64,000 nucleotides of DNA from Carettochelys insculpta (lineage: Eukaryota; Chordata; Testudines; Carettochelyidae): the NCBI RefSeq assembly GCF_033958435.1, contig NC_134160.1, forward strand, positions 17,967,001 through 18,031,000, given 5' to 3'. Both the position numbers and the translations under genes were made by a program. Shown piece by piece: positions 33,906 through 45,262 of this stretch (positions are counted from its first letter, which is position 1; each line of letters starts with the position of its first letter). The notes under the pieces were generated by a model. It saw only the letters and a list, made by a program, of their open reading frames with translations. It was not told the DNA's origin and made no database searches.

Positions 33906-36044
33906 TGGCTGCTATTGAACTCGCCACTCGTGTTTTTGGTCACATATGACCTGGGCTCTGAATTCTTGTTCTTTACAACAGCTGGAGCTGTCCATCTCAT
34001 TCTCCCCACCTCGTGTGACGCAAACATGATCACGAGGGTCTAGATGCAGCTGTTCCCCAGTTAAGGGATGTCTTGTCTGGTGGCCGGGTGCTCAGAAGCT
34101 CTTCTAAGCTGTTTATCCAGTTTGGCTATTCATGTCTGGCAACTTGGAGACAGATTTTGACCAACACTGGAACAATAGCGTGGAGGTCTCTCCCCTCAGG
34201 AGCCAGGTTGGACTGGCCCCACCAGCTGCTATGTACGTCGATCTGTGACAGAGCAGAGCCAGGCACGGCTCTTCCTGCTGGAGGGTTTGTGGCTGGTCGT
34301 ACACAACTCTCAGCCTCTCCGTTTCTATAGCGTGGGCAGCTAGCAGTGTGATCAAACTCCTATTTGCTTCAGAAAGACTTCCATTCTGCTGCAGGGAACT
34401 GTGGTCCATTGCCCGTCACTGGCAGTGCTGGACCAGCAAGGTGAGCAAACGTGCTCCTCGGTTTCCTGGTCACACTTTATGATGTTTTGTCTTTCAAGTA
34501 CGTTATTTTGATATGCCTTGAAAAACAGCCCCTGCCAGCCAAGTGTGGCTCTCCTCTGAACCTGCATAAATCTGCAGCTGGGCTCTTCCCAGCTCCATCC
34601 GTCAGCGATGCTTCTATCAGCAGAAACCAAATTTAAATACTGCCAAGAGAACTGCCCCCCCAGACGGGAGCAGAGAGCGGAGCATGTGAGGTGTGGCCCT
34701 GGCTGGTACAGGGGGAAGGGCAGGGCTGTGATGGGCACTCAGCCTGGAGCACAGAACCACGCCCGCTCTCCCAGCAAGGCTTTGACTCAGGGAGCAGTGC
34801 CCTTTCTGGGGTCTAATTTACCTACCCAAAGGCCAGGGGACAGTACGCAGCCAGCCTTCGCCCCAGAGTCCTGGCCGGGCAGCAGAGTTTCTCTGTCTCA
34901 CTGCCCCAAGAGCTGAGAGCTGTGGCTGCCCTGCTGTGGCCACAAGGAGAACACACATCAGAGCTGCTGGAGGGTGTTCGAAAGGCCCTGAGACAGTGGT
35001 GCAGGAACAACTTTGGGAGTGGGGGTGCTGCACTGCACCTCCTAACCTCTGTCTGTGCCCCTCACTGCCACCTGGAGCTGGCACCAGCATTTGGGATCCC
35101 GCATGCGGGACCTGGTGGTGGGGTGGGACCCCACAGGTGAGGCCTAGCAGCAGGGCCATTGGCTGTACAGTGGGGCTGGCAGCCAAGTGGGACCCAGGGG
35201 CAGTGGCTGAGACCCTACACATGGGGGTAGAAGCCAAGCAGGACCCAGAGCTGGAAGCAAAGCCTCCAGGCACCAGCGGGCCTAGTGAAGGGCCCGCAGG
35301 TTGCAGGGGCCCAGGGCCGACGTCAGGAACCCGTGAAGCAGGGGCATGTGGCCAGGAAGCCCAAAGGGTGAGGGTGCACCAGCACCACTCACACCTAGTT
35401 CCTAGGCCTATGCCCTGACCTTGCTGCTGCCTGCTGGCTGTGTGACTAGCAGTGATACGCCAGCGCTGGCTCTGAGCTCCCAGAGTGACAGCAGCATCCC
35501 TGAGAATGCTGGCCCAAGGTCTGACAGCCGTGAGGGGCAGAGCAGGGACCGGGTCCCCTTGGCTCTGAGCCCTGCCCTCAAAGTACACCTCAGCTCGGTC
35601 TTGCACTCTGCCAGCGATGGCCACGTGGCTGAAGGCCACGGTGATGGGCCGCTGCAGTGGGGCCACTCCTGCCATGCGTGTGCAGTGTGGGCTTTTGTGC
35701 CCCTCTTGTGGCTGGTCCACACAAGTACTGACGAGCAGCATGAGGTACGCAGGTGACTCTCTTCGGGCTGGAGGTCAGGGTTCAGATCTAATTAGGGCCT
35801 TTTGATGATCTCCTCCCTTCCCCCGCCTGGCACTTCACCCCTCAGAACCCCTAAGCGGTGCGTTTTGTGTTCCTCTGCCCACCCCCTGCATCCCCCTCCA
35901 TACGCCCCCCAGAACACACACAAGACCTGGGAAAAGTGGCTGCCCTGGGGCTGTGGTCCCGCCACGGAGCGAGGTGTCTTGCAGGTGAAATACATTTCCT
36001 CGCACAGTCGCTCCCACAGATCGCAAACCTTTCACTGCCTGGTG
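33906..36044. other. No gene seen
   Basis: Past the CR1 edge the sequence is unassigned. A 307-codon minus-strand frame (34818-35741) has no recognisable domain and low-complexity composition; I treat it as chance. Confidence 0.4.
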
Positions 36045-36290
36045 ATTTACCTCCCCGTCTGCTTCGAGTTAAGGAATAAAAAGCCAAACTTTTAATGTAA
36101 CGGAAGGTAGCACATTGGCCTCGCGAGCTGTTAAAATTTAAAAAGGCGACAATAAATCTGCAGAGCTGAGAGGAGTTATCAAGACCCGAGAGATTTGTTT
36201 TCTCTTTATTATCTTCCAGGTGATTGTCAAGGCTCACTGATATTTTATTTCTTGTTAATTGTTCCCTGTTTGGAGTGAAGCGCCGTTCCA
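36045..36290. other. AT-rich island, candidate conserved noncoding element
   Basis: About 245 bases that are clearly AT-richer than the GC-rich flanks, non-repetitive, with no open frame. Words such as TTTAATGTAAC, TTAAAATTTAAAAAGG, TCTTTATTATC and TTGTTAATTGTTCCC resemble homeobox or HNF-type binding words. Conservation cannot be tested here. Confidence 0.3.
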
Positions 36291-37865
36291 GCCCCTGTGC
36301 TGAGCAGGCGACAAAGGCAGGGGTTGGGGAGGGCATCTGAGGCTCACTCGGGCATGGAAAGGCCAGGGACCGCAGCAGGGCAGGGGGACAGAAAGCAAAG
36401 TCAGGCTCCTGCCTGGCTGGAAACCCCAATAATCACGGATTTAAAGGCCCGAAGGGACCATCAAGGGTGGCTGCGATGTGCACCTGGGACTTCTCCGGTG
36501 CTCCGGAGGAACGAAAAGTTCCATGGGGGAAGCTGCCTGACTTTGGGGTCCAATCCTGCAACTCAAAGTGCCCTGGCTTCTGCGGGGGGGCGGGGTGCCT
36601 GCGCTCAGCGCTTTGCAGGATGCAGCAGCTAGGGCCAGTCAGCGCAGCACGCACCGGCAGTGGGGCTGGCGATATGCTGGCCCCCCCGGAGCTCATGAGC
36701 AGACATGCTGCATGGGCTCCTGCAGCCCTTTACTTCAAACAAGCGAGTATGGTGGGTCCACATCACCCCTCCCACCCTCCAAGCCCACCAGCGCGTCCGT
36801 GCATCCAGGGAGAGACAGCCAGGCAGCCAGGCAGGACACTTAGTAGCAAGGCTATTGAGTCTGGGATCTTGAAACTGCGTTCCTCCCCCCCCAACCCCCC
36901 CGGGCTCTGCCTGGGCAGCAGTAGCTCACAGGCTGCACATGGGCTCTCCAGAAAGGGAGCAAGTCAGGTCCCTCACCCCTCGTGTGCCAATGGGTGTGTC
37001 TATGGTGCAGTGAAACCTGCAGCTGGCCCATGGTATCCAACCTGGGCTGGCGGGCTCTGGATGCAGTGCTGTTTAATTGCACTGTACAGCTCTGGGCTCA
37101 GCCTGGAGCCAGGGCTCGAGGACTCTGTGAAGTGCGGGGATCCCGGAGGCACACTGCAGGGCACCAGCCCTTTGCTCCAGCCAGCCCCCAGGCTCTTGCG
37201 GCAGTGCAGGCACTGGGCTGGGGGAGTGCATTACATCCCAAGCTGCTGCTCAGGCTGGGTGAAGGGCTTGGTCTGGGTACTGCTGCGGCTGCTTGCGCTG
37301 GGGGCCAAGGGAATGGAGGCAGAGTGGCTGCCTTGAGCAAGATGGAGGTGGTAAAAAGCAGCTGAGCCAGGCACTGTCTGATTCCTGAAGCTGCACCCAG
37401 CCCGGCGGGAGACCCAGATGCCAAGACGCAGGTGGTCATGTCTAGTGGCTGGAGCAGCAGCAGGCTGGCCTCGTGGTCAGGTCAGGGCCAGTGCAGGAAT
37501 CAGGAAGGAAGAGCATTCTGGGAACAAGGCTGAGTGAGGCAGGGGCAGGTGCAGACGGCAGAACCTCTCCTTTGCAAGGGCTGCTCCCAGCCATGCAGAC
37601 TGATGGAGCTGCTCTTAACTGGGGTCCGCAGGTTAGACCTTTGCCTGTGAATTGCTAGGGAGCCTCAGGTCATCAGGTTGAGCTCAGGAGCCCTCCCCAG
37701 GCTCTGAAATGGCAGGGCGTATGGGGCCAGCCTGCACTTGCAAATCGGTTGCCCCCCATTTATTTCCTATTCTCAGCCTCTCTGCAGAGCAAGGAAAGAA
37801 ACCAAGAAACTGACACTTTGTGCAGCCCTTGGACCCAGGTCCCACATAGTTGAGCCACTGCTCCC
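36291..37865. other. No gene seen
   Basis: GC-rich sequence; a 289-codon plus-strand frame (36467-37336) shows no domain and is treated as chance. Confidence 0.4.
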
Positions 37866-37868
37866 ATA

Positions 37869-38579
37869 GGCTACGTCTACACGTGAAGCCTACATCGAAG
37901 TAGCCTATTTCGATGTGGCGACATCGAAATAGGCTATTTCGATGAATAACGTCTACACGTCCTCCAGGGCTGGCAACATCGATGTTCAACATCGACGTTG
38001 CACAGCACCACATCGAAATAGGCGCAGCGAGGGAACGTCTACACGCCACAGTAGCACACATCGAAATAAGGGTGCCAGGCACAGCTGCAGACAGGGTCAC
38101 AGGGCGGACTCAACAGCCAGCCGCTCCCTTAAAGGGCCCCTCCCAGACACAGTTGCACTAAACAACACAAGATACACAGAGCTGACAACTGGTTGCAGAC
38201 CCTGTGCCTGCAGCATAGATCCCCAGCTGCCGCAGAAGCAGCCAGAAGCCCTGGGCTAAGGGCTGCTGCCCACGGTGACCACAGAGCCCCGCAGGGGCTG
38301 GAGAGAGAGCATCTCTCAACCCCCCAGCTGATGGCCGCCATGGAGGACCCAGCAATTTCGACGTTGCGGGATGCGGATCGTCTACACGGTCCCTACTTCG
38401 ATGTTGAACGTCGAAGTAGGGCGCTATTCCGATCCCCTCATGAGGTTAGCGACTTCGACGTCTCGCCGCCTAACGTCGAAGTTAACTTCGAAATAGCGCC
38501 CGACGCGTGTAGCCGCGACGGGCGCTATTTCGAAGTTGGTGCCGCTACTTCGAAGTAGCGTGCACGTGTAGACACAGCT
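37869..38579 (+). mobile_element. 711-bp nonautonomous DNA element, copy 1 (ATA duplication)
   Basis: Starts GGCTACGTCTACACGTGAAGCC and ends CACGTGTAGACACAGCT, flanked by ATA (37866-37868 and 38580-38582). Both subterminal regions are packed with short inverted words built from TCGAAATAGGC, ATCGATGTTCAACATCGACG and TCGAAGTAG. A unique ~230-bp core (about 38085-38335) lies between. The copy at 54063-54753 is the same element in the opposite orientation. No transposase signature is seen; the core may be a remnant of the parent element or captured sequence. Confidence 0.9.
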
Positions 38580-38582
38580 ATA

Positions 38583-39339
38583 TTGTCCCCTCCCACTTCC
38601 GGCACCAGGGCTGGCTTGGGCTTGTTCCTGCCCTCTAGAGCTCCTTCTGCAGACACCTGAGGCCAGCAGCTTTGCTGGGGGCTGGCAATGGATGCAGACA
38701 GCAGCCACATCACCAGGGCTCCTCCTAAGTCTGAAATCCCTAATGGGGCCTTTCGAACCAGCAGCGAACATGATAGAGCCAAGAGTTCCCTCTCCAGGAG
38801 TCACGCCTGTATCTCCTTTGCAGGTGAGCCTGCCAGCTGTGCCCAGGAAGCCCAGGCTGAGACATCGCTTGGTGAAGTCACCAGAGAGAAATGAATGGAC
38901 GAGGCTCCTAGCTCTCTCTTGCCTCTCCCAGTGCAGTGTCTCTGGCCCGCAGTTATATTAGTAAGTGCCAAACCACAGCATGTCAAATCCAGTCCCACGG
39001 ACTTTTCCTGGCTGCAGTCTCAGTGCAAGTCACAGCAGGTTTCCTCCAGAGAGCACTTGTGTTTTACAATCTCAGGCCATTGCAGGCACTGCATGAACAT
39101 GACCATGGGCAGGAAGAAGCTGACAACGTCCCCTGGTAACCTAGTGGAACATGCTCTCATTGTGCCGAGCTCACTGCTCTCTGTGTCTTTCTCCCCTTCT
39201 CACTTAGCCCATTTGCATGGAAGTCACAAAGTTATTGTTTTTCACTATTATGGACATTATGGCAGCACCAAAAGGCCCTCAACTAACAGGGGCCCACTGT
39301 GCTGGGTGTCCATTTCAGGGGCCTTCTATGTTTTTGACC
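38583..39339. other. No gene seen
   Basis: No coding frame, repeat or RNA signature recognised. Confidence 0.4.
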
Positions 39340-39415
39340 CCCAGTTAGATATGGGAAACTGAGGCACAAAGACCCTGTGACATGCCCCAGGTCACAGCAG
39401 AGCAGGGACTCACAC
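39340..39415 (+). mobile_element. Ancient MIR-like SINE tail fragment
   Basis: The phrase ATGGGAAACTGAGGCAC...GACATGCCCCAGGTCACAGCAGAGCAGGGACT-like text matches the well-known 3' part of MIR/L2-tailed SINEs ('GGGAAACTGAGGCACAGAGAGG..AAGTGACTTGCCCAAGGTCAC'). It is strongly diverged, as expected for an element older than the amniote radiations. Confidence 0.65.
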
Positions 39416-39429
39416 TCATGTTTGGTGAT

Positions 39430-39590
39430 CGCTCAGAGGTCTGCGCATTGGCCTGCTAAAAGCAGGTTGTGTGTCCAATCCTGGGGCAAATATGCTCAAA
39501 AAAACTGTTGGGGATGGTGACAAGACCTGCTATGAGGGCAGGCACTGGACTCGATGACCTCTGAAGGAAGGTCCCTTCCAGCTCCGTGAG
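39430..39590 (+). mobile_element. tRNA-headed SINE with CR1-type tail
   Basis: The head has an A-box-like TCGCTCAGAGGTCTGCGC (39430-39447) and a B-box-like TGTGTCCAATCC, in tRNA spacing. The tail reads CTGGACTCGATGACCTCTGAAGG followed by GTCCCTTCCAGC, i.e. the CR1 terminus. Such SINEs borrow the CR1 reverse transcriptase through the shared 3' end. A small internal duplication (GAAGG) breaks the tail. Confidence 0.8.
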
Positions 39591-39989
39591 ACAGGCGTAT
39601 CTCCACATTGCTTTATTATTTCGCTCCTGAGCAAGGTGCCCAGAAGCAGAACGAGCAGCATGGGAAAGATTTAGGAGTTCACCACTTCCACACTCTCTGC
39701 TGCTGCGTAAGCTCAGGCCCCCCTCTGTGACATCAGAGCATTGCCAGTGCGCCCCCTGCCCCTTGCATGGGCCCTGTGGGGCATTTCTCCTGGTGTCCAC
39801 ATGGGCGGTGAGCAGCCGCAGGTGTTGCTGGACCTTTGCAATAAAGATGAAGGGAAGAACAACATACCCTGTGATGTGCAGGAGCAGAACAGACTCAAAG
39901 TCATCTGCTTTCACTACTTCTCCGTGTGGCACCAGAGTCTCTGGAAGGGCCTATCGTAACTCACGTCGGCACAGGGCAGAGACGTCCAG
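39591..39989. other. No gene seen
   Basis: No recognisable feature; only the continuation of chance frames. Confidence 0.4.
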
Positions 39990-40385
39990 GTGCAGTGTTC
40001 AACGAACGGAAGAACAGCCACAGTGGGTCAGACCTTTGGGCCAGTATTCTGTCAGCTGACACCAGCCAATGCCAGGAGCCCCCAAAGGAGCAAACAGAAC
40101 AGGCAATCATCACGCCATCCCTCCCCCGTCGCCCATTGCCAGCCTCTGACAAACAGAGGCTGGGGGCACCTTCCCTGCCCAGCCTGGCGAAGAAGCCATT
40201 GATGGGCTTGTCCTCAAATGTATCTAACTCTTTGTTGAACCCTGTGACAGTCTTGGCCTTCACAACATCCTGTGGCAAGGAGTTCCACAGGTTGGCGGTG
40301 CACTGTGTGAAGAAAGACTTCCTTTGGTTTGTTCTAAACCTGCTACCTATTGATTTCATCCCTGCCTTGCCTTCTGAGCCCTTCT
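39990..40385 (-). mobile_element. CR1-type LINE 3' region, minus strand
   Basis: Reverse-strand text of a CR1 subfamily. It has GTGGGTCAGACC..TGGGCCAGTATTCTGTC at the left. The RT C-terminal tail on the minus strand (frame from 40359) includes 'NSLPQDVVKAKTV' and 'GFNKELDTFEDKPINGF'. It belongs to a different CR1 subfamily from the copies at 3.7, 15.3 and 30.5 kb. Only the terminal ~400 bases are present. Confidence 0.8.
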
Positions 40386-42164
40386 TTAAGGCCAGACCTG
40401 AGGGAACTGAGAGAAGAGCTGTGCAAAGGGCCAGGGGTGCAGAGCCCGCCTTACAAGGAAAGTTTGAGAAAGCAAAGCACGAGTGCAGAGCGGAGAACAG
40501 TCCCTAAATATAGGCTAGGGCCATAAACGCAGAGGAAAAGGAGGTTATTTGGGTAGTTCAAGGAGGTAGACCTAAGAGGAACCAGATGTGTCAGAGAGCC
40601 ACCCCGACAGGAGCGCCTTCAAGCAGCCCCCTATCACACCTGCCTCAGTTTCCCTTTGGTACGGCCCAAACACAGGACTATTGTCTATCATAGCAGCAAA
40701 TTCAAAGCCTTTGAGTCACATAAAATGCCGTGATTCACAGTCAAAACAACTCCACAAATCCCCTGGCTGTGGAGCAGCAACCCTTCAGTCCCCCTGTGGG
40801 ACCCCTGTTCCCAGGAATCCCCCCTTTCCCTGCCCCCAGGGGCTGCTACCCACTCACCCACGGCTCCCCAGCCTGTGCTCCTGGGCCCACCTGACAGGCC
40901 TCTCAACTGCCATGTGTCTCACAGGGCTTGTCCTGCAGCTGCCAGGCCGTCAGCGCAGAATGCCTGCAGCCTCCCTGCCTGGGAGTCCTGCCTCTGCTCC
41001 AGGAGTGTCCAGCCAGGCCCAGCCCAGCCCACCACGTCTGGCTCCGCTCCTCTCACCAGGCTGAGCCTTCCCCTTCTGCCTCGGGGGACAGGCCTCCGCA
41101 CAAGCGCTTCCCGGGGCTCTGGGCCAGCTCTCCCCTGCAGCTCCCCTCTCTCCTTTCCTCTGTGGGCAGCTCTGACTCACCAGCTCCCTCGGTCTCCTCT
41201 CAGGTCCAGGGGGCCTCTCTTACCCACCAGCCCCTGGCCCAGTGGCCTCTTTCCCCCTTCACCCTTCACTGGCTGGGATTGAGGGCCAGCGTCCCAACTC
41301 CAGCCAAGCTGCGGTTGGTGCCAGACCCAAGTATGTGGCCGAGGGGCTAAGGCCTCATTCTGCTCCCTCAGAGGGACATAGACTCCACAGTGAGCTAGTC
41401 TGGCTCCTGTGTTGCAGGCTGGAAACCCGCGCCCACGTGCTCAGAGAGGAGCTGTCAAGCAACAGACCCCAGCCTCGACTGACCAGCCGTCAGCGATGGC
41501 AGCTCCCCCACGCGGACCCTGGGTAAGTTGTCCCTCTGCTGAGTTACATTCACGGTTCAAAATACACCGCTTATTTCCACTCTGGACGTGTCTTGCTCCA
41601 GCCACCAGCCAGTGGATGGTGCCAGACCTCCCCCGCTAGACTGATGAGCCCAGTGGCGCCTGTTGTTCCCCTGGCAGAGACTGACAGGCTGAAACCAACT
41701 CACACCGTAACTTTCTCCTTGCTAAGCTGTGCAGGGTGAGCTCCTGGCATTCTACCGCTTGCATCACGCCTCGTGCTCAACTCCGAGCTGTCGCCGATTA
41801 ATCAGCAGCCTGCTTGAATGGTGGGCAGCAGGGCAGACACGGGGCCCCAGCAGCAGTCGCACTGAGGACAGCTACAGACGTGGAAAGCCTCTCGACCCTC
41901 TCCGAGCATCCCAGGGTCACATCAGCTCTTTCAGCAGCGGAGCTGCTGGGGTTCTGCTGGTTCCGCCCCATGGCGTTATTGGATTTTCAAATTGGATATG
42001 GAAGCCATTTCTGTGATCATTGTATCTGTTGGCACCAAATATTGTGCCGGGAGCCAAGCGAGGTGTCTGCTGAAAGCTGGTGATGCCCCAAGTCTATCTA
42101 TGTTACTTGTGCATCTGTGCCATGGTTGTATGTGAAGTTATAGATACTGGCTCTAGAGCCGTAT
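40386..42164. other. No gene seen; possible outer extension of the inverted-repeat family from ~41970
   Basis: GC-rich chance frames to about 41950. From about 41970 the sequence becomes AT-richer and reads into the repeat forming the left arm at 42165, so the same repeat may begin earlier on this side than its partner does on the right. Confidence 0.4.
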
Positions 42165-43140
42165 TAGAAATATTTTAGTGATAAACTTCACAGTAGGAGG
42201 TGTGATCGCCTCCCCCAGCCAGGATAATGGACTAAACAAAGACTCAGCCACCCAGTACATGTCTGAGGAATTTGGGACTTTTCCCCTGGGATGTACCCAA
42301 CAATAAAGTGCCTCAGCCGCCCACCTTGGTCACGCGACCTGGGCTGAGCACTGGAATTGAAATACGTCCATTCCACATTCTATGAAAATGGACTGGGGCG
42401 TGCTGGCAAAACCAGCAATAAATGGCAGTTTGCCACAGCGGCCCACCTGGGTCAGGTCACTCTGACCCACCAGTGCCCGATGGGAAGGAGAAAGGACGTT
42501 TTTCCCTTCACATGGAAGACTATACGATGGCCCTAGCAGTGACCATCTTGGTTCCAGTTCCAGGTCTTCAGTTCTCCAGTGCCCCAGTAACCTAGACTAC
42601 GTAACCTGGACTCGTTACCCCTTAGGGGCTGGACTTTCACAAACTTTCAAGAATCAGCATACAGCATCGCTGGCTGCATTATTATCTGTAACTGATGTAT
42701 GTAATGTGTCACTTTAACCATTTTTCTTTCTTACCCTGTTCTTTCTTTGCTAACAGACCTTTAGATTTTAGATTCTAAAGGGTTTGCACAACATGCTGGT
42801 TTGGGTCATCCAAGTATATATTGACCTGGGACTGCGGCTGGACCCTTTGGGGCCCAGAAGAATCTTTGGCATGTTGGTGAAATAGGTTTTAAGAACCTCT
42901 CACCTGAGCAGGGGGCTGTCAGTCTGGGCTTGAGTAGCTGCTGGACAATCTGTGGGTTTCCTTGTGTAGCTTCTGGCTGGCCAGTGGGGGCTGGCAGAGG
43001 TACTTTTGTGGCTGGTTGGATTTGCCTTAGTGAGAAGGAAATCCCAGCCTGGGGCTGTAAGTGGCCCAGATTTAAGCAGATATACCCAGGGTTGGTTCCC
43101 TTAGCTGTGCCCAGGAACCCCATCGTATTACAACCCCAAG
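42165..43140 (+). repeat. Left arm of a ~2.8-kb giant inverted repeat
   Basis: The reverse complement of this segment is colinear with 43960-44935 through its whole length. Matched landmarks include CTGGCTGGG near 42210, GCTCAGCCCAGGTC (42333-42346, inverted), GGACTGGGGCGTGC (42390), CTTTCAAGAATCAGCA (42643), GACCTTTAGAT (42760), TTTGGGTCATCC.AAGTATATATTGACC.GGGACTG (42802-42833), GACCCTTTGGGG (42841), CTTCTGGCTGGCCAGT (42969) and TAGCTGTGCCCAGGAACCCC (43103). Divergence is substantial with indels, so the arms are old or were separate insertions. The family is unknown to me. Confidence 0.88.
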
Positions 43141-43959
43141 ATCCCCAACTCTTTGAGAGATGCTGGAGCTGTCCAGGTGCTGGGATAACAGAAAAAGAGC
43201 TGCTCTAGATTACTGCAGAACCACTGGGCCTCCAAGACCAGGCGACAGACCAAGGCCATGGCACTACCAAGTGTCTGGCTGCACCATACTCCCCTGGAAT
43301 GGCCCTGTGCTGCAGGAACCAGGACCGGGGCTGATCATGCTGGCTTTGCACCTGGCAGGTTCCCCTGTCCCAGGAGGGGGCTTTCCAGCTGCTTTGGGCC
43401 TTCTGAGCAATCCAGGATGCATTGGGGGAACCTCTGCCCCCACTGGCATTTTGCCATTAGCTTCAGGAAGGCCTAGATTTCCCCAGGGCCAGAAGCAGTC
43501 ACTGCAAGCGTCTCATCTGGGCTCCTGCAGAGCACAGGCCAGAGAGCCACCCCAGGGGCCTGCAAGTGATCCCACAACCCAGACGCTACAGCAGCTTGTT
43601 CGTGCGGGGTGGGGGGGTGGAAGAAACAAGCCCTGAAAGCTGCGGCTGCATACCAGAGCCGCTGTCCTGGCGGGAGGTGTGACATGCACTGCGTGCTCAC
43701 CCCCGGGCTGTGGGGCCGCTTGGCTCTTCAACCTGGACAAAGTTCAGGGAAACGCACAGCAGAGAGCAGCCCCCTCAGGGCAGACTGTGGGTTACAGCAG
43801 AAACGCTACCAGGGCACTTAAGGGGCTAAACTCAGGCCAGACCAATGCTTTGCAAACTCCTCACTGCTTTCCCCACTGAGCACAGAGCCCTGGGCACAAG
43901 TTGCTTATTCCACCACTTGCCTGAGAAACAACTGCACACAAGCCAGGAGGAAACCTGTG
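43141..43959. other. Spacer between the giant inverted-repeat arms; no gene
   Basis: About 820 bases. Weak inverted similarity may continue for about 60 bases inside each arm, then is lost. ORFs on both strands are short and without domains. Confidence 0.4.
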
Positions 43960-44935
43960 CAGTAGGACGGGGTTTCTGGGCACAGCTAGAGAAATCAACC
44001 CAGAGTATCTTTGCTCAAATCTGAGCCGCTCACAGCCCCAGGCTGGGGTTTCCTTCTCACTAAGGCAAATCCCACCAGCCACAACACCACCTCTGCCAGC
44101 CCCACTGGCCAGCCAGAAGCCACACAAGCAAACCCACAGACTTCCCAGGTGCTGCACCAGCCCAGACCAACAACCCCCAGCTACGGCAAGTGGTTCTTAA
44201 ACCTATTTCACCAACTCCACCCAGATTCTTCTGGACCCCAAAGGGTCCAACCACAGTCCCTGGTCAATATCTACTTGGGTCTGACCCAAATCACCACATG
44301 AAAGCTTAAACATCTAAAGGTTTATTAACAAAAAAGAAAAAACAGGGTCTGAGAGAAAAACTGCTGCTGGGACACTTTACACACCTCAGTTACAGCTACT
44401 GATGGAGCCAGAGATGTTATCTGCTGATTCTTGAAAGTTTCTGAGATTACATTCCAGGGTTCATAGTGTTAGCTACTGGAGAACTGTAGATCTGTCCAGC
44501 TGGAATTAGCATGCTGGAACATGGATCCTTGGGACGGGGACAAAAGGCTTCTCTCCCCAAGATGGATGCTGCTAGGTCCACCTGATGGCTCTCTCTTGTG
44601 CCCAGGGATGAAGCCCTTTCTTCTCCCCATCAGGTCCTTGAGGATCAAAGTCATCTGGCCTTCGTTACTGGTTTGGCCAGCACGCCCCAGTCATTTATAT
44701 GGCAGGTGGAATGGATGTTTGGGTATCTGATTGCAGTTCCTTTGCTCAGCCCAGGTCAACTGACAGGTGGGCTGCATCCCAGTGACAAGTCCCACATTTC
44801 TGAGATGTGGATTTGATTGTCTGAGCATCTGGTTTCCACCCCATTGTTTAACCCAATGTCCTGGCTGGGGCTGAATTCACACCTCCTATTGTGAAGCTCA
44901 GCACAGAAACATTTTCTATGACACTTTCTATATTT
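43960..44935 (-). repeat. Right arm of a ~2.8-kb giant inverted repeat
   Basis: Inverted partner of 42165-43140. A TTTATT at 44320-44325 is AATAAA on the minus strand; the equivalent site in the left arm has mutated to AACAGA. A polyadenylation signal inside each arm would fit a retroelement unit (such as an LTR) present in opposite orientations. The right edge runs into an AT-rich simple repeat near 44930. Confidence 0.88.
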
Positions 44936-45004
44936 CTATATATTATATATATTTATATTATATATATATTATATTTCTATATTTCTATGACATTTTCTAT
45001 ATTT
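44930..45004. repeat. AT-rich simple repeat (TATAT / TATTTC)
   Basis: Interleaved TATATAT tracts and TATTTCTA units between the inverted-repeat arm and the Penelope-like end. Confidence 0.9.
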
Positions 45005-45262
45005 CTGAGTCGCTATAGGGGCTCGTCTGCATACTTGGCTCAGTCTAATTCTTGACCTTCCCCCCCAACCCCTCCACTCTCTGATTTGCTCACCTTGATT
45101 ATCTTTTTCTGATTTGTCCTCCTTGCTCACTGTTTTTGGTTGTCTGGTCTGGTCTGGCTATGGTCTGAAGAAGTGGGTCTGTCTGTCCCACGAAAGCTCA
45201 CCTGATAAACCATTTTGCTAGTCTGTAAAGTGCTGCTTGACTGCTTTTTGTTTTGATTTTCT
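45005..45262 (+). mobile_element. Penelope-like element, 3' end
   Basis: Text in order: GGGGCTCGTCTGCATACTTGG, a CT-rich block (CCCCCCAACCCCTCCACTC), ATTTGCTCACCTTGATTATC, then the CTGAAGAAGTGGGTCTG hammerhead-like block, TTGCTAGTCTGTAAAGTGC and a terminal GCTTTTTGTTTTGAT. It is a 5'-truncated copy containing only noncoding 3' sequence. A different subfamily from the copy at 16867. Confidence 0.7.
45165..45199 (+). ncRNA. Hammerhead-ribozyme-like core
   Basis: CTGAAGA (45165-45171) is a perfect CUGANGA core. It is followed by one extra A, stem II GTGGG/CCCAC (45173-45177 with 45187-45191, 9-nt loop) and GAAA (45192-45195). Stem III and the cleavage triplet are not clear downstream (GCTCACCTGATAAACC), so activity is doubtful. 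Such motifs are known in Penelope-like retroelements. Confidence 0.5.

Noticed and set aside
34818..35741. 307-codon minus-strand ORF
   Set aside because: Composition-driven open frame in GC-rich DNA, no recognisable domain, overlapping equally long frames on the other strand.
36467..37336. 289-codon plus-strand ORF
   Set aside because: No domain, no repeat or homologous protein recognised, and overlapping opposite-strand frames of similar length.
38129..38341. 70-codon frame shared with 54301-54513 as a possible conserved small protein
   Set aside because: Both copies lie inside two copies of the same transposable element, so similarity follows from common descent of the element, not from selection on a host gene.
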